Below are positions 1 through 8,361 of a DNA stretch of 64,000 bases, in pieces. Source of the DNA: Blattabacterium cuenoti (GTDB lineage: Bacteria > Bacteroidota > Bacteroidia > Flavobacteriales > Blattabacteriaceae). The translations under genes were made by a program, and so were the position numbers. The stretch's first letter is position 1, and each line of letters begins with the position of its first letter. The DNA lies in the NCBI RefSeq assembly GCF_014252275.1, contig NZ_CP059214.1:187906-251905 (forward strand). The letters run 5' to 3'. The notes under the pieces were generated by a model. That model had not been told where the DNA came from. It saw only the letters and a program-made list of their open reading frames with translations, and did not search any database.

Positions 1-368
1 TAAACATTGATCCATTCTTTTAAAAGAGATGGATTATTCACTGCAATACTTCCAACAGTAGCTATATCTGCTCCACTTTCAAATACAGATTGTATATCTT
101 TTTTTGTATGAATTCCACCTCCAAAATCGATGATCATATTAGTATTTTTAGCTATATTTTCTAATACTTTCCAATGAATAACCTTTCCTTTTCTTGCACC
201 ATCTAAATCTACTAAATGAATTCTATGGATTCCATTATCTTCTAATAATAAAGCTATATCTATTGGATTATTACTATAAATTTTTTTTTTGTTAAAATTT
301 CCTTGATTTAAACGAACACACTTGTTATCCATTAAATCAATAGCTACTATAATATTATTATTTTTCAT
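1..368 (-). CDS. hisA: HisA, phosphoribosylformimino-AICAR-P isomerase (3' end outside window)
   Basis: Catalyses the Amadori isomerisation of ProFAR to PRFAR, the step before the HisH/HisF synthase in histidine synthesis. About 122 residues are visible, the N-terminal half of the usual ~240-residue TIM barrel. The reading frame runs off the left edge, so this is a window cut and not a truncation. Visible features are the first-strand acidic residue Asp11 in AIDLMD, VDLDGAR at about 53-59 and the phosphate-binding DFGGGIHT segment. The ATG at 366-368 lies 14 bases past the hisH stop, so it is the next gene of the minus-strand his operon. Family assignment is firm. Confidence 0.95.
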   Translation of the reverse strand, partial: MKNNNIIVAIDLMDNKCVRLNQGNFNKKKIYSNNPIDIALLLEDNGIHRIHLVDLDGARKGKVIHWKVLENIAKNTNMIIDFGGGIHTKKDIQSVFESGADIATVGSIAVNNPSLLKEWINV

Positions 369-382
369 TAATATACTAACGT

Positions 383-973
383 TTATAAATTCATAAAATT
401 TTCTAATATTTTATGTCCTACATAAGAAGATTTTTCTGGATGAAATTGAACAGCATAAAAATTATTTTTCTGTAATGCTGCACTATAAGGAATAATATAT
501 TCAGTTTGAGCAATAGTATCCTTCCCTAAGGGTGCATAATATCCATGAACAAAATATTGATAAATACCATCAGGTATTTTGTAAAATAAAGGGCCTTTTA
601 AATTATGAATGGTATTCCAACCTATTTTAGGAATTTTATAGGTTTTATTGTTTGATTGAAATTTTTTTACAGACAAATCAAAAATTCCCATACATGAAGT
701 ATTACTTTCTTCTGAATATTTACAAAGTAATTGCATCCCTAAACATATTCCCAATACAGGCTGTTTCAAATTGTATAAAATAGTATCTATCTTTTTTTCT
801 TTTAAATATTTCATAGCGTAATTGGCTTCTCCAACTCCAGGAAGAATAATTCTTTTTGCATTTTTTATACATTCTTGGGAGTCTGTTACAACTGCCTTTA
901 CTCCAATTCTCTCAAGAGAAAAGAGAACGGATTGTACATTTCCAGCAGGATATTTTATAATAATTGTTTTCAT
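383..973 (-). CDS. hisH: HisH, glutaminase subunit of imidazole glycerol phosphate synthase
   Basis: Class I glutamine amidotransferase that feeds ammonia to HisF (not in the window) to make imidazole glycerol phosphate and AICAR. At 196 residues it has the usual length. The catalytic triad is visible: nucleophile Cys77 in GICLGMQLL, and His178 and Glu180 in VQFHPEKSS. The oxyanion-region glycines (PGVGEA at 45-50) are also present. It lies between hisB and hisA with short gaps, so it is probably translated from one his transcript. Confidence 0.97.
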   Translation of the reverse strand: MKTIIIKYPAGNVQSVLFSLERIGVKAVVTDSQECIKNAKRIILPGVGEANYAMKYLKEKKIDTILYNLKQPVLGICLGMQLLCKYSEESNTSCMGIFDLSVKKFQSNNKTYKIPKIGWNTIHNLKGPLFYKIPDGIYQYFVHGYYAPLGKDTIAQTEYIIPYSAALQKNNFYAVQFHPEKSSYVGHKILENFMNL

Positions 974-985
974 AAATCTTTTTTT

Positions 986-2131
986 TTATAACAACCCTTT
1001 AGAACTAGATATCTTGTTAAAAGTAATTTTTTTTACTGCCATTTTAATAGATCTAGCAAAACATTTGAAAATAGATTCTATTTTATGATGCTCATTATTT
1101 CCTAAAGCTTTTATATATAGATTGCACTTTGCATTTAAAGAAAAAGATTTAAAAAAATGGTAGAACATTTCTGTAGGAACATTTCCAATTTTTTCTCTAA
1201 AAAATTCTACGTTCCATATAAGGTCACTTCTTCCACTAAGATCTAAAGCAACTGTCGATACACAATCATCCATAGGAAGAATAAAAAATCCATACCTATT
1301 TATACCTCTTTTATTTCCTAAAGAATTACAGAATACTTTTCCCAATGTAATTGCCGTATCCTCTATAGTATGATGTTCATCAACATATAAATCACCTATG
1401 GTTTCTATATTCATATTCATAGAACTATGAATCGAAATTTGTTTAAGAAGATGATCAAAAAAACCAATATCAGTTTTTATGTCATTCTTTCCGTATCCAT
1501 AAACAGAAAGATTTATTTTTACATTAGTTTCATAAGTTTTTCTTTGCAAAAAAGATTGTCCACTGCAATTAAATCGTAAATATTCATATATTTCATTCCA
1601 TTGATCAGTTATTAATGAAATTATATTTTTTAAATTTTTTCCATTATAAAAATATTCTTCATTTTTTCTATTACCATCTTTTTTTATCCATATAGATTTA
1701 CAACCTAAATTATAGGCTAACAAAATATCGGTAAATCGATCTCCAATAACAAATGATTTCTCTATATCATATTTTTTTGTTAAATAAGAAGTTAACATTC
1801 CTATTCCTGGTTTTCTCGTAGATTTTTTTTCATGTTGAAACGTTTGATCTATATGAACAGAAAAAAATTGAATTCCTTCTGATTTCATTATATTTATAAT
1901 GTGATCATGTATCGGCCAAAAAGTTTGTTCTGGAAATTTTGATGTACCTAATCCATCTTGATTTGATACCATGACTAGTTCAAATTCAAGTTCTTTATAT
2001 ATTTTAGATAAAAAAAAGATGACTTTTGGAAGAAAGTGAACTTTTTCAATTGAATCGATTTGATGAGTACGAGGACATTCCTCAATAATAGTTCCATCAC
2101 GATCAATAAACAATATTTTTTTCTTATGCAT
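986..2131 (-). CDS. hisB: HisB, bifunctional histidinol-phosphatase / imidazoleglycerol-phosphate dehydratase
   Basis: Two-domain enzyme performing the dehydratase and phosphatase steps of histidine synthesis. The N-terminal HAD phosphatase (about 1-165) opens with DRDGT (Asp10, Asp12) and carries VIGDRFTD further on. The C-terminal dehydratase (about 195-381) shows the two metal-binding signatures DEHHTIED and NNEHHKIES. At 381 residues it is slightly longer than the ~355-375 typical of fused HisB. Its start overlaps the end of hisC by 8 bases, which suggests translational coupling. Both active sites look intact. Confidence 0.97.
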   Translation of the reverse strand: MHKKKILFIDRDGTIIEECPRTHQIDSIEKVHFLPKVIFFLSKIYKELEFELVMVSNQDGLGTSKFPEQTFWPIHDHIINIMKSEGIQFFSVHIDQTFQHEKKSTRKPGIGMLTSYLTKKYDIEKSFVIGDRFTDILLAYNLGCKSIWIKKDGNRKNEEYFYNGKNLKNIISLITDQWNEIYEYLRFNCSGQSFLQRKTYETNVKINLSVYGYGKNDIKTDIGFFDHLLKQISIHSSMNMNIETIGDLYVDEHHTIEDTAITLGKVFCNSLGNKRGINRYGFFILPMDDCVSTVALDLSGRSDLIWNVEFFREKIGNVPTEMFYHFFKSFSLNAKCNLYIKALGNNEHHKIESIFKCFARSIKMAVKKITFNKISSSKGLL

Positions 2132-3221
2132 TTTTTGAATGAGAGTAACTTTGAATCTGTTTGATTAGAAATTGATTTTCTTTATGAGTCCCTATAGTAA
2201 TCCTTAAACAATCATGACATAAATGAATGTTAGATCGATCTCGAACAAAAATTTTTTGATGCATCAAATAATGATAAAGATGTTTAGAAGAAAATTTTAT
2301 TTTTACTAGCAAAAAATTTGTTGAACTTGGATATACTTTTTCTACAATAGAAATGTTATTAAGATGGGTTTCCATATATTTTCTTTCTGAGATCAATCGG
2401 TTAAGATGATAGAAAAATAAATCTTTATTTTCGAGTGCTTTAATGGCAATTTCTTGAGAGATCATATTAATGTTATATGGATATTTTATTTTATTCATCC
2501 ATTTTATAATAGATTTAGATGCAATTCCAATTCCAATTCTTATTCCTGCTAAACCCCAAGATTTCGATAATGTTTGCATAATTACTAAATTAGGATATTT
2601 ATGAATTTTTTCTGAAAAAGAGGTTTCATTGGAAAAATCAATATATGCTTCATCTAATACAATAATTCCATTAAAATTTTTAATAATGGTTTCAATATCT
2701 TTTTTATTTAAATCGTTTCCTGTTGGATTATTTGGAGAACAAATAAAAATAATTTTACTATTTTTCTTTTGTAAAAAATTTTCAATTTTGTTCATATTCA
2801 ATTGATATTTTTCTTCAGTGAGAGGAATTTTTACCACATTTGCTCCATGAATTTTTCCACTTACTTCATACATATCATATGTAGGTGGAAAAATGATAGA
2901 ATGATCTATTCCAGGACGAGAAAATATGCGATAAACTAAATCAATAATTTCATCACTTCCATTTCCTAAAAAAATATTATGTACAGGAATATTTTTAATT
3001 TCTGATATTTTTTTTTTAAGGGATGTTTGAAAAGGATCTGGGTATCTATGATAAGAATTAGCAACAGATAATGTTGATCCAAACGCATTTTCATTGGCAT
3101 CCAAAAATATATGTTCTTTTTCTATTTTATGTTCTTTTCTTGCTGATGTATAGGGATCTACATGAATGATATTATCTCTTATTAAAGAAAATAAATCAAA
3201 ATTTGAATAGTGGTAACTCAT
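2124..3221 (-). CDS. hisC: HisC, histidinol-phosphate aminotransferase
   Basis: PLP-dependent class I/II aminotransferase converting imidazole acetol phosphate to histidinol phosphate with glutamate as donor. Its 365 residues fit the family (~350-365). Visible motifs are GNGSDEIID near residue 87, CSPNNPTGN, the cofactor Asp in VLDEAYIDF, and the Schiff-base lysine in QTLSKSWGLAGIR. It follows hisD by 11 bases and overlaps hisB. No sign of decay. Confidence 0.97.
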   Translation of the reverse strand: MSYHYSNFDLFSLIRDNIIHVDPYTSARKEHKIEKEHIFLDANENAFGSTLSVANSYHRYPDPFQTSLKKKISEIKNIPVHNIFLGNGSDEIIDLVYRIFSRPGIDHSIIFPPTYDMYEVSGKIHGANVVKIPLTEEKYQLNMNKIENFLQKKNSKIIFICSPNNPTGNDLNKKDIETIIKNFNGIIVLDEAYIDFSNETSFSEKIHKYPNLVIMQTLSKSWGLAGIRIGIGIASKSIIKWMNKIKYPYNINMISQEIAIKALENKDLFFYHLNRLISERKYMETHLNNISIVEKVYPSSTNFLLVKIKFSSKHLYHYLMHQKIFVRDRSNIHLCHDCLRITIGTHKENQFLIKQIQSYSHSKNA

Positions 3222-3232
3222 AATTTTTTTAA

Positions 3233-4525
3233 TTAATAATCTTGAACACGAATATCAACAGATTTTTTGTGTGCTAATAATCCTTCTTCATAAGATAAAG
3301 GACCAATACAATCTGATAGACTTTTTAATCCTTTTTTAGATATCTTTTGAAATGTAATTCTTTTTAAAAAACTATCAACGGATAATCCACTACAAGATTT
3401 TGCATACCCAAAGGTTGGAAGAACATGATTTGTTCCAGATGCATAATCTCCTGCACTCACTGGTGAATAATTTCCAAGAAATACGGATCCTGCGTTAATA
3501 ATTTTTTCAGACCAATAACAAGCATCTTTGCAATTAATAATTAAATGTTCGGGAGCAATTTGATTAGATAGTGAAATACACTTTTCTAAGGAAGAAAGAA
3601 TCACAATTTTACTGTTTTTTAATGATTTTTCAATAATATCTTTTTTCTTATATAGATAAGAAAATTGATTTTTTAATTCTTTTTTCACTGTATCTATCCA
3701 AAAATTTGTGTTTACTGTAAGTAAGTTAATATAACTTTTTCCGTCATGTTCTGATTGTGATAATAAATCAGAAGCAACATATTTTGGATTTGCAAATTCA
3801 TCTGCAATTATAACTATTTCTGAAGGACCTGCAGGAATATCTATAGATACGTTATTTTTTTGAGATACAATTTGTTTAGCAGTTGTTACATAAGCATTTC
3901 CTGGACCAAAAATTTTATAAACATTAGGAATGCTTTCTGTTCCATATGCCATGGCTGCTATAGCTTGTGCCCCTCCTATTTTGTATACTCGATGAATATT
4001 CATATATTTAGAAACATATAACAGAGCAGGATGAATTTGTCCTTTTTTATTTGGAGGAGTACATAAAATGATGTCCTTACATTTTGCTAATTTTGCAGGG
4101 ATTCCCAACATTAAAATTGTAGATAACAAGGGGGCATTTCCACCAGGAATATAAAATCCCACTTTTTCAATAGGGATATATTTATTCCAACAAGTAATTC
4201 CTGATGAAACGTTTATTTTTCTGCAATTTTTAGGAATGTTTTTTTCATGAAAAAATTTTATATTATTATATGCTTTTTCAACAGATGCTTTAAAAGAATT
4301 TGACAATGTTAGGGATGATTGAATAAAATCTTGTTTTCCAACCTGAAATTTATCAATATCTACTTGATCATATTTTTTACTATATTTTTTTAATGCTTCA
4401 TCTCCATGTAACTTAACATCATTTATAATCGTATTTACTACATTATAATGAAAAATATTTTGATCATAATTTCTTTTTATGATAGGATTCCATTCATCAG
4501 GATATTTTAATACTTGTTGAATCAT
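3233..4525 (-). CDS. hisD: HisD, histidinol dehydrogenase
   Basis: Zinc-dependent, NAD-linked enzyme carrying out the last two oxidations from L-histidinol to L-histidine. Full length at 430 residues. Recognisable stretches are FYIPGGNAPLLST, KIGGAQAIAAMAYG, KIFGPGNAYV, DIPAGPSEIVI, the LLSQSEHDG segment with catalytic Gln and His, the APEHL motif and SAGDYASGTNHVLPT. It follows hisG by about 20 bases in the same operon. Strong assignment. Confidence 0.98.
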   Translation of the reverse strand: MIQQVLKYPDEWNPIIKRNYDQNIFHYNVVNTIINDVKLHGDEALKKYSKKYDQVDIDKFQVGKQDFIQSSLTLSNSFKASVEKAYNNIKFFHEKNIPKNCRKINVSSGITCWNKYIPIEKVGFYIPGGNAPLLSTILMLGIPAKLAKCKDIILCTPPNKKGQIHPALLYVSKYMNIHRVYKIGGAQAIAAMAYGTESIPNVYKIFGPGNAYVTTAKQIVSQKNNVSIDIPAGPSEIVIIADEFANPKYVASDLLSQSEHDGKSYINLLTVNTNFWIDTVKKELKNQFSYLYKKKDIIEKSLKNSKIVILSSLEKCISLSNQIAPEHLIINCKDACYWSEKIINAGSVFLGNYSPVSAGDYASGTNHVLPTFGYAKSCSGLSVDSFLKRITFQKISKKGLKSLSDCIGPLSYEEGLLAHKKSVDIRVQDY

Positions 4526-4546
4526 ATGTATGATTTTCGTGTTATA

Positions 4547-5404
4547 TTATAAAACAATTTTTTCTATAGGTAGGACTAGGATATCTTGAGCTCCTAATGA
4601 TTTTAAATTTTCTATAATTCCCCAAAAATCATTTTCATTTACTACCGAATGTACAGCACTACATTCTGAATTTGCTAAAGGTAAAATAACAGGACTCTTA
4701 ATTCCTGGGAGATAAGATATAATTTTATCTAATCGATCATTAGGAACATTTAAAAGAATATATTTATTATTTTTTGCTCTTTTTACGGCTCTAATTCTGA
4801 ATAATAATTTATCCATAATAATATTTTTGGAAGAACATAAATTGAGATGAGAAGCTAAAACTGCTTCTGATTGAAGTACGGTTTCTACTTCTTTGAGTCC
4901 ATTCATAAAAAGAGTTGATCCACTGCTTACTAAATCGCAAATACAATCCGCTAATCCTATACCAGGAGCAATTTCAACTGCTCCAGATATTTCATGTATC
5001 TCTGCAGAAATACATCTTTCCATAAAAAATTCTTGAACTAAAAAAGGATAACTTGTTGCAATTTTTTTCCCATGTAAATCTTCAATATCATGATATTTTG
5101 ATGATTTCGGAATAGCAATAGATAATCTACATTTTCCAAATCCTAAAGTTTCTTTGATTTTGATTTTTTTTCTTTTTTCTAACAAAACATTTTTTCCAAC
5201 AATTCCTATGTCTGCCACCCCATCTTCTAAATATTGTGGAATATCATCATCTCTTAAAAAAAGGATTTCTAAAGGAAAATTCATGGCCGTTGTTTTTAAT
5301 TTATCTATTCCTATATTAATCTCAATACTGCAATCTTTCAACATTTTTATAGAGTCTTCATAAAGACGACCTGATTTTTGAATAGCTATTTTTAGTTTAT
5401 CCAT
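4547..5404 (-). CDS. hisG: HisG, ATP phosphoribosyltransferase (long form)
   Basis: First committed enzyme of histidine synthesis, joining ATP and PRPP. At 285 residues it is the long HisG form with a C-terminal ACT-like regulatory domain (about 210-285), so HisZ should not be needed. The N-terminal start MDKLKIAIQKSGRLYEDS, the DDDIPQYLEDGVADIGIVG segment and the phosphate-binding GSTLFMNGLKEV stretch are visible. First gene of the operon: a leader of about 90 bases upstream holds an 11-bp inverted repeat. Whether feedback by histidine survives cannot be judged from sequence alone. Confidence 0.97.
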   Translation of the reverse strand: MDKLKIAIQKSGRLYEDSIKMLKDCSIEINIGIDKLKTTAMNFPLEILFLRDDDIPQYLEDGVADIGIVGKNVLLEKRKKIKIKETLGFGKCRLSIAIPKSSKYHDIEDLHGKKIATSYPFLVQEFFMERCISAEIHEISGAVEIAPGIGLADCICDLVSSGSTLFMNGLKEVETVLQSEAVLASHLNLCSSKNIIMDKLLFRIRAVKRAKNNKYILLNVPNDRLDKIISYLPGIKSPVILPLANSECSAVHSVVNENDFWGIIENLKSLGAQDILVLPIEKIVL

Positions 5405-5424
5405 ACCATAATAGGGAAAAAAGG

Positions 5425-5453
5425 ATAAAAGCTTACAAGTGATAAGCTTTTAT
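5425..5453 (-). promoter_or_regulatory. Leader hairpin upstream of hisG
   Basis: A perfect 11-bp inverted repeat (ATAAAAGCTTA / TAAGCTTTTAT) with a 7-base loop ends 20 bases before the hisG start codon. Its place in the 5' leader of the his operon suggests a role in translation, RNA stability or attenuation. No histidine-rich leader peptide is visible, so classical His attenuation is not supported. In AT-rich DNA such a repeat can also arise by chance. Confidence 0.4.
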
Positions 5454-5499
5454 TTAGCAATCTTACATTTCTTTGATGCATTTCATTCATGCATTCTTA

Positions 5500-5507
5500 C
5501 AAAGATA
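5500..5507 (-). promoter_or_regulatory. Candidate -7 promoter element for the his operon
   Basis: TATCTTTG on the minus strand matches the Bacteroidota -7 consensus TAnnTTTG and lies about 95 bases before the hisG start. The same octamer occurs upstream of trpE. No convincing -33 TTG partner is seen at the expected distance, so this is only a candidate. Confidence 0.35.
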
Positions 5508-5564
5508 AAAACAATTTTTAAAATTTTATAATGAACCTTGTAATAAACGAATTTTAAGAAAAAA

Positions 5565-6368
5565 ATGAAAATTGTTAGTTATAATATAAATGGAATTAGA
5601 TCTGTGATTAGAAAAGGATTTGTAAATTGGATAAATATGTATCATCCAGACATAATATGTTTACAGGAAATTAAAGCATTTCCTGAACAAATAAATACTA
5701 GTTTATTTGAACATTTGAAATATTATTGTTATTGGTTCCCCTCTCAAAGAAAAGGATATAGTGGAGTTGCAATTTTATCAAAAAAAAAGCCATTGTATAT
5801 AAAATATGGAATAGGATTAGAATCTATTGATAAAGAGGGAAGAGTATTACGTATAGATATCAATTTTGATAAAAAAAGAATATCAATTATTAATATATAT
5901 CTTCCATCAGGAAGTAATATGGAAAAACGATTATCTTTCAAATTTTTTTTTATGAAGAAATTTTTTTCTTATATAAAAAAATTAAAAAAAAACATGAAAA
6001 ATATTCTTATATGTGGAGATTTTAATATTTGTTATTCAGATATAGATATTCACGATCCTGAAAATAATCAAAATATTTCTGGATTTTTACCTCAAGAAAG
6101 AAAATGGATCGAAAATTTGGTAAGATTGGGATTTATAGATAGTTTTAGATTCTATGTCAAAACAAGAAACCATTACAGTTGGTGGAATTATCGTTTTAAT
6201 GCGAGAAAAAAAAATAAGGGATGGAGAATTGATTATATTATGGTAAGTCATATTTTGGAAAAATATATGAAAAATGCTTATCTTTTACCAGAGATCTATT
6301 ATTCAGATCATTGTCCAATGGTATTAGAATTATCTTCTTCGTTCGATTTCGATGGTAAAATGACCTGA
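5565..6368 (+). CDS. xth: Exodeoxyribonuclease III (Xth family AP endonuclease)
   Basis: Mg-dependent AP endonuclease / 3'-exonuclease of base-excision repair. Length 267 fits ExoIII (~250-270). Family landmarks in order are SYNINGIRS at the start, ICLQEIKA with the metal-binding Glu, GYSGVAILSKK, CGDFNICYSDIDIHDP, the RIDYIMVS motif and the C-terminal YYSDHCPMVLEL with catalytic Asp and His. It is divergent from hisG. Its last 8 bases, including the stop, lie inside the oppositely oriented tRNA-Lys gene, so the C-terminus is fixed by tRNA sequence. Confidence 0.96.
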   Translation: MKIVSYNINGIRSVIRKGFVNWINMYHPDIICLQEIKAFPEQINTSLFEHLKYYCYWFPSQRKGYSGVAILSKKKPLYIKYGIGLESIDKEGRVLRIDINFDKKRISIINIYLPSGSNMEKRLSFKFFFMKKFFSYIKKLKKNMKNILICGDFNICYSDIDIHDPENNQNISGFLPQERKWIENLVRLGFIDSFRFYVKTRNHYSWWNYRFNARKKNKGWRIDYIMVSHILEKYMKNAYLLPEIYYSDHCPMVLELSSSFDFDGKMT

Positions 6369-6433
6369 CTGGGATTCGAACCCAGGACCCTTACATTAAA
6401 AGTGTAATGCTCTACCAGCTGAGCTACCAGGTC
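6361..6433 (-). tRNA. tRNA-Lys (anticodon UUU)
   Basis: A complete 73-base cloverleaf on the minus strand. The acceptor stem GACCTGG pairs with TCAGGTC (one G-U pair), followed by discriminator A. The D-arm contains TAGCTCAG...GGTAGAGC, the anticodon loop is CTTTTAA, and the T-arm is CTGGG-TTCGAAT-CCCAG. CCA is not encoded. The 3' end overlaps the xth stop region on the other strand. Confidence 0.96.
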
Positions 6434-6474
6434 CTTCATAAAACAAATATACTCATAAATTTTATGTTTTTTTT

Positions 6475-6984
6475 ATGAAAATCACTTTAATCGGATATAT
6501 GGGAAGTGGAAAAACTTGTATAGGAAAAAAATTATCAAAAAAAATAAACATTAATTTTTTTGACTTAGACAGTATTATCGAAAGTCATCAAAAAATATCC
6601 ATATCAAATCTTTTTAAGAAAAAAGGAGAACCTTTTTTTAGAAAAATAGAACATAATATTTTAAAAACATTTCTTCAAAAAAATGAAAAATATATTTTAT
6701 CTGTAGGTGGAGGAACTCCTTGTTTTTATAATAATATTCAATTATTAAATAAATATTCAAAAACTTTTTATTTGATAGTAAATACGTATACGTTATTTAA
6801 ACGATTACTTTTAGATAAAGAGAAAAGACCATTAATTTCTCATTTTCAAAATGATGATTTATTTCAATTTATTATAAAAAATTTATCAAACAGAATAGGT
6901 TTCTATAACCAATCTATCAAAAAGATAGATGCAAACAACAAATCTCAAAATCAAATAGTGGAAACTATTATAAAACATCTTTAA
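6475..6984 (+). CDS. aroK: Shikimate kinase
   Basis: Phosphorylates shikimate at the 3-hydroxyl with ATP, feeding chorismate and thus the trp operon nearby. At 169 residues it has normal length. It shows the P-loop GYMGSGKT (about 7-14), shikimate-binding FFDLDS, the FRKIE segment, the SVGGGTP motif and the lid EKRPLI. aroA at 26895-28133 supplies the next step of the pathway. Probably the first of a plus-strand run with tilS and serC. Confidence 0.96.
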   Translation: MKITLIGYMGSGKTCIGKKLSKKININFFDLDSIIESHQKISISNLFKKKGEPFFRKIEHNILKTFLQKNEKYILSVGGGTPCFYNNIQLLNKYSKTFYLIVNTYTLFKRLLLDKEKRPLISHFQNDDLFQFIIKNLSNRIGFYNQSIKKIDANNKSQNQIVETIIKHL

Positions 6985-7003
6985 AACAAACAAACGTATA
7001 ATT

Positions 7004-8335
7004 ATGAACAACGTATTGTATAATCGTTTAATTTCAGATGTAAAAAATTTTCTTTTGAATTATAAAAATGTTTGTATTGCTGTGAGTGGTGGTTTGGATA
7101 GTATGGTCCTTTTTAATTTACTTCTTGACCTTCCTTCCATTCAATTCGAAGTTGTTCATTGTAATTTTCAGTTAAGAAAACATGAATCTGATCAAGATGA
7201 AGTATTTGTAAAAAGATTTTGTTATGAAAAAAAAATTCCATGTCATGTAAAAAAATTTGATACGTTATCTTTTTCAAAAAACAATCATATTTCTATACAA
7301 ATGGCAGCAAGAAAATTGAGATATGATTGGTTTAATCAATTATTAAAATCACAATCATATGAATGCATTTTATTGGCACATCATTTTGATGATTCTATAG
7401 AAACTTTTTTTATTAACATATTCAGAGGAACAGGAATTAGAGGGTTATTAGGGATTCCTAATAAAAATAAGAAATTTATTCGTCCTCTATACAATTTTAC
7501 TAAAAAAGAAATATTCCTTTATGCAAAACAAAAAAATATTTTTTGGAGAGAAGACAGTAGTAATAGTAATAAAAAATATTTAAGGAATAAAATACGTTTC
7601 AATTTTCATCAATCATCTTTTTATTCATATCCATTTTATAATGGATTGAAAAAAACAATGAATCATCTAAAAAAGGAAAATATGATAATAAATCAAGAAA
7701 TCAAAAAAGTCTATCATTCCGTAACTTTATCAATCAAAAAAAATCCTTTTATTTGGAAAATATCTTATCAAAAAATCAAAATGTTGAATCCTCTATCTTA
7801 TTATTTGTTTAAATTATTTTCTCCTTACGGATTTCGTGACATAAAAAGTATTGAACGATTGATATATTCCCAGTCGGGAAGACAAATTGTTTCTCATAAA
7901 TATCGAATGATTAAAAATAGAGATCATTGGATTATGTTTGATAAACATATGTTATCAGAAAATCAAAAAAAAATATTTTTTATTCACAATTTTAAAGAAA
8001 TTAAATATTTCAATTTTCCTTTAAAAATTAAATTTATTGTAAATCCTAATATAAAATATAAAAAAAATATTTTTATTGTAGATTTTGAAAAAATTCAGTT
8101 TCCTTTATTAATAAGAACATGGAGAAAAGGAGACTTTTTTGTACCTTCTGACATAATTGGAAGAAAAAAGTTGAGTAAATATTATAAAGATAGGAAATTT
8201 TCTTTACTCAAAAAAGAACAAATATGGTTATTAATTAATGGTAATAAAGATATTATTTTAATTATAAAACACTGTTTAGATCATAGATATAAAGTAACAA
8301 AAAAGACAAAAAATACCTTAGGGATTATCTTTTAA
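7004..8335 (+). CDS. tilS: tRNA(Ile)-lysidine synthase
   Basis: Attaches lysine to C34 of the CAU-anticodon tRNA-Ile so that it reads AUA, essential in an AT-rich genome where AUA is frequent. The N-terminal PP-loop domain holds SGGLDSM near residue 29, a conserved LAHHFDD segment and the FRGTGIRGLLGIP signature. The C-terminal region (about 330-443) resembles the TilS tail with RTWRKGDFF and LSKYYKDRK. Length 443 is typical. Confidence 0.95.
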   Translation: MNNVLYNRLISDVKNFLLNYKNVCIAVSGGLDSMVLFNLLLDLPSIQFEVVHCNFQLRKHESDQDEVFVKRFCYEKKIPCHVKKFDTLSFSKNNHISIQMAARKLRYDWFNQLLKSQSYECILLAHHFDDSIETFFINIFRGTGIRGLLGIPNKNKKFIRPLYNFTKKEIFLYAKQKNIFWREDSSNSNKKYLRNKIRFNFHQSSFYSYPFYNGLKKTMNHLKKENMIINQEIKKVYHSVTLSIKKNPFIWKISYQKIKMLNPLSYYLFKLFSPYGFRDIKSIERLIYSQSGRQIVSHKYRMIKNRDHWIMFDKHMLSENQKKIFFIHNFKEIKYFNFPLKIKFIVNPNIKYKKNIFIVDFEKIQFPLLIRTWRKGDFFVPSDIIGRKKLSKYYKDRKFSLLKKEQIWLLINGNKDIILIIKHCLDHRYKVTKKTKNTLGIIF

Positions 8336-8361
8336 TAGTCTTTTAAAAAATTATTCTCTGT

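Noticed and set aside
5400-5490. Short frame of about 32 codons (minus) overlapping the hisG start, as a leader peptide
   Set aside because: It contains only one histidine and no His run, so it does not look like a his attenuation peptide.
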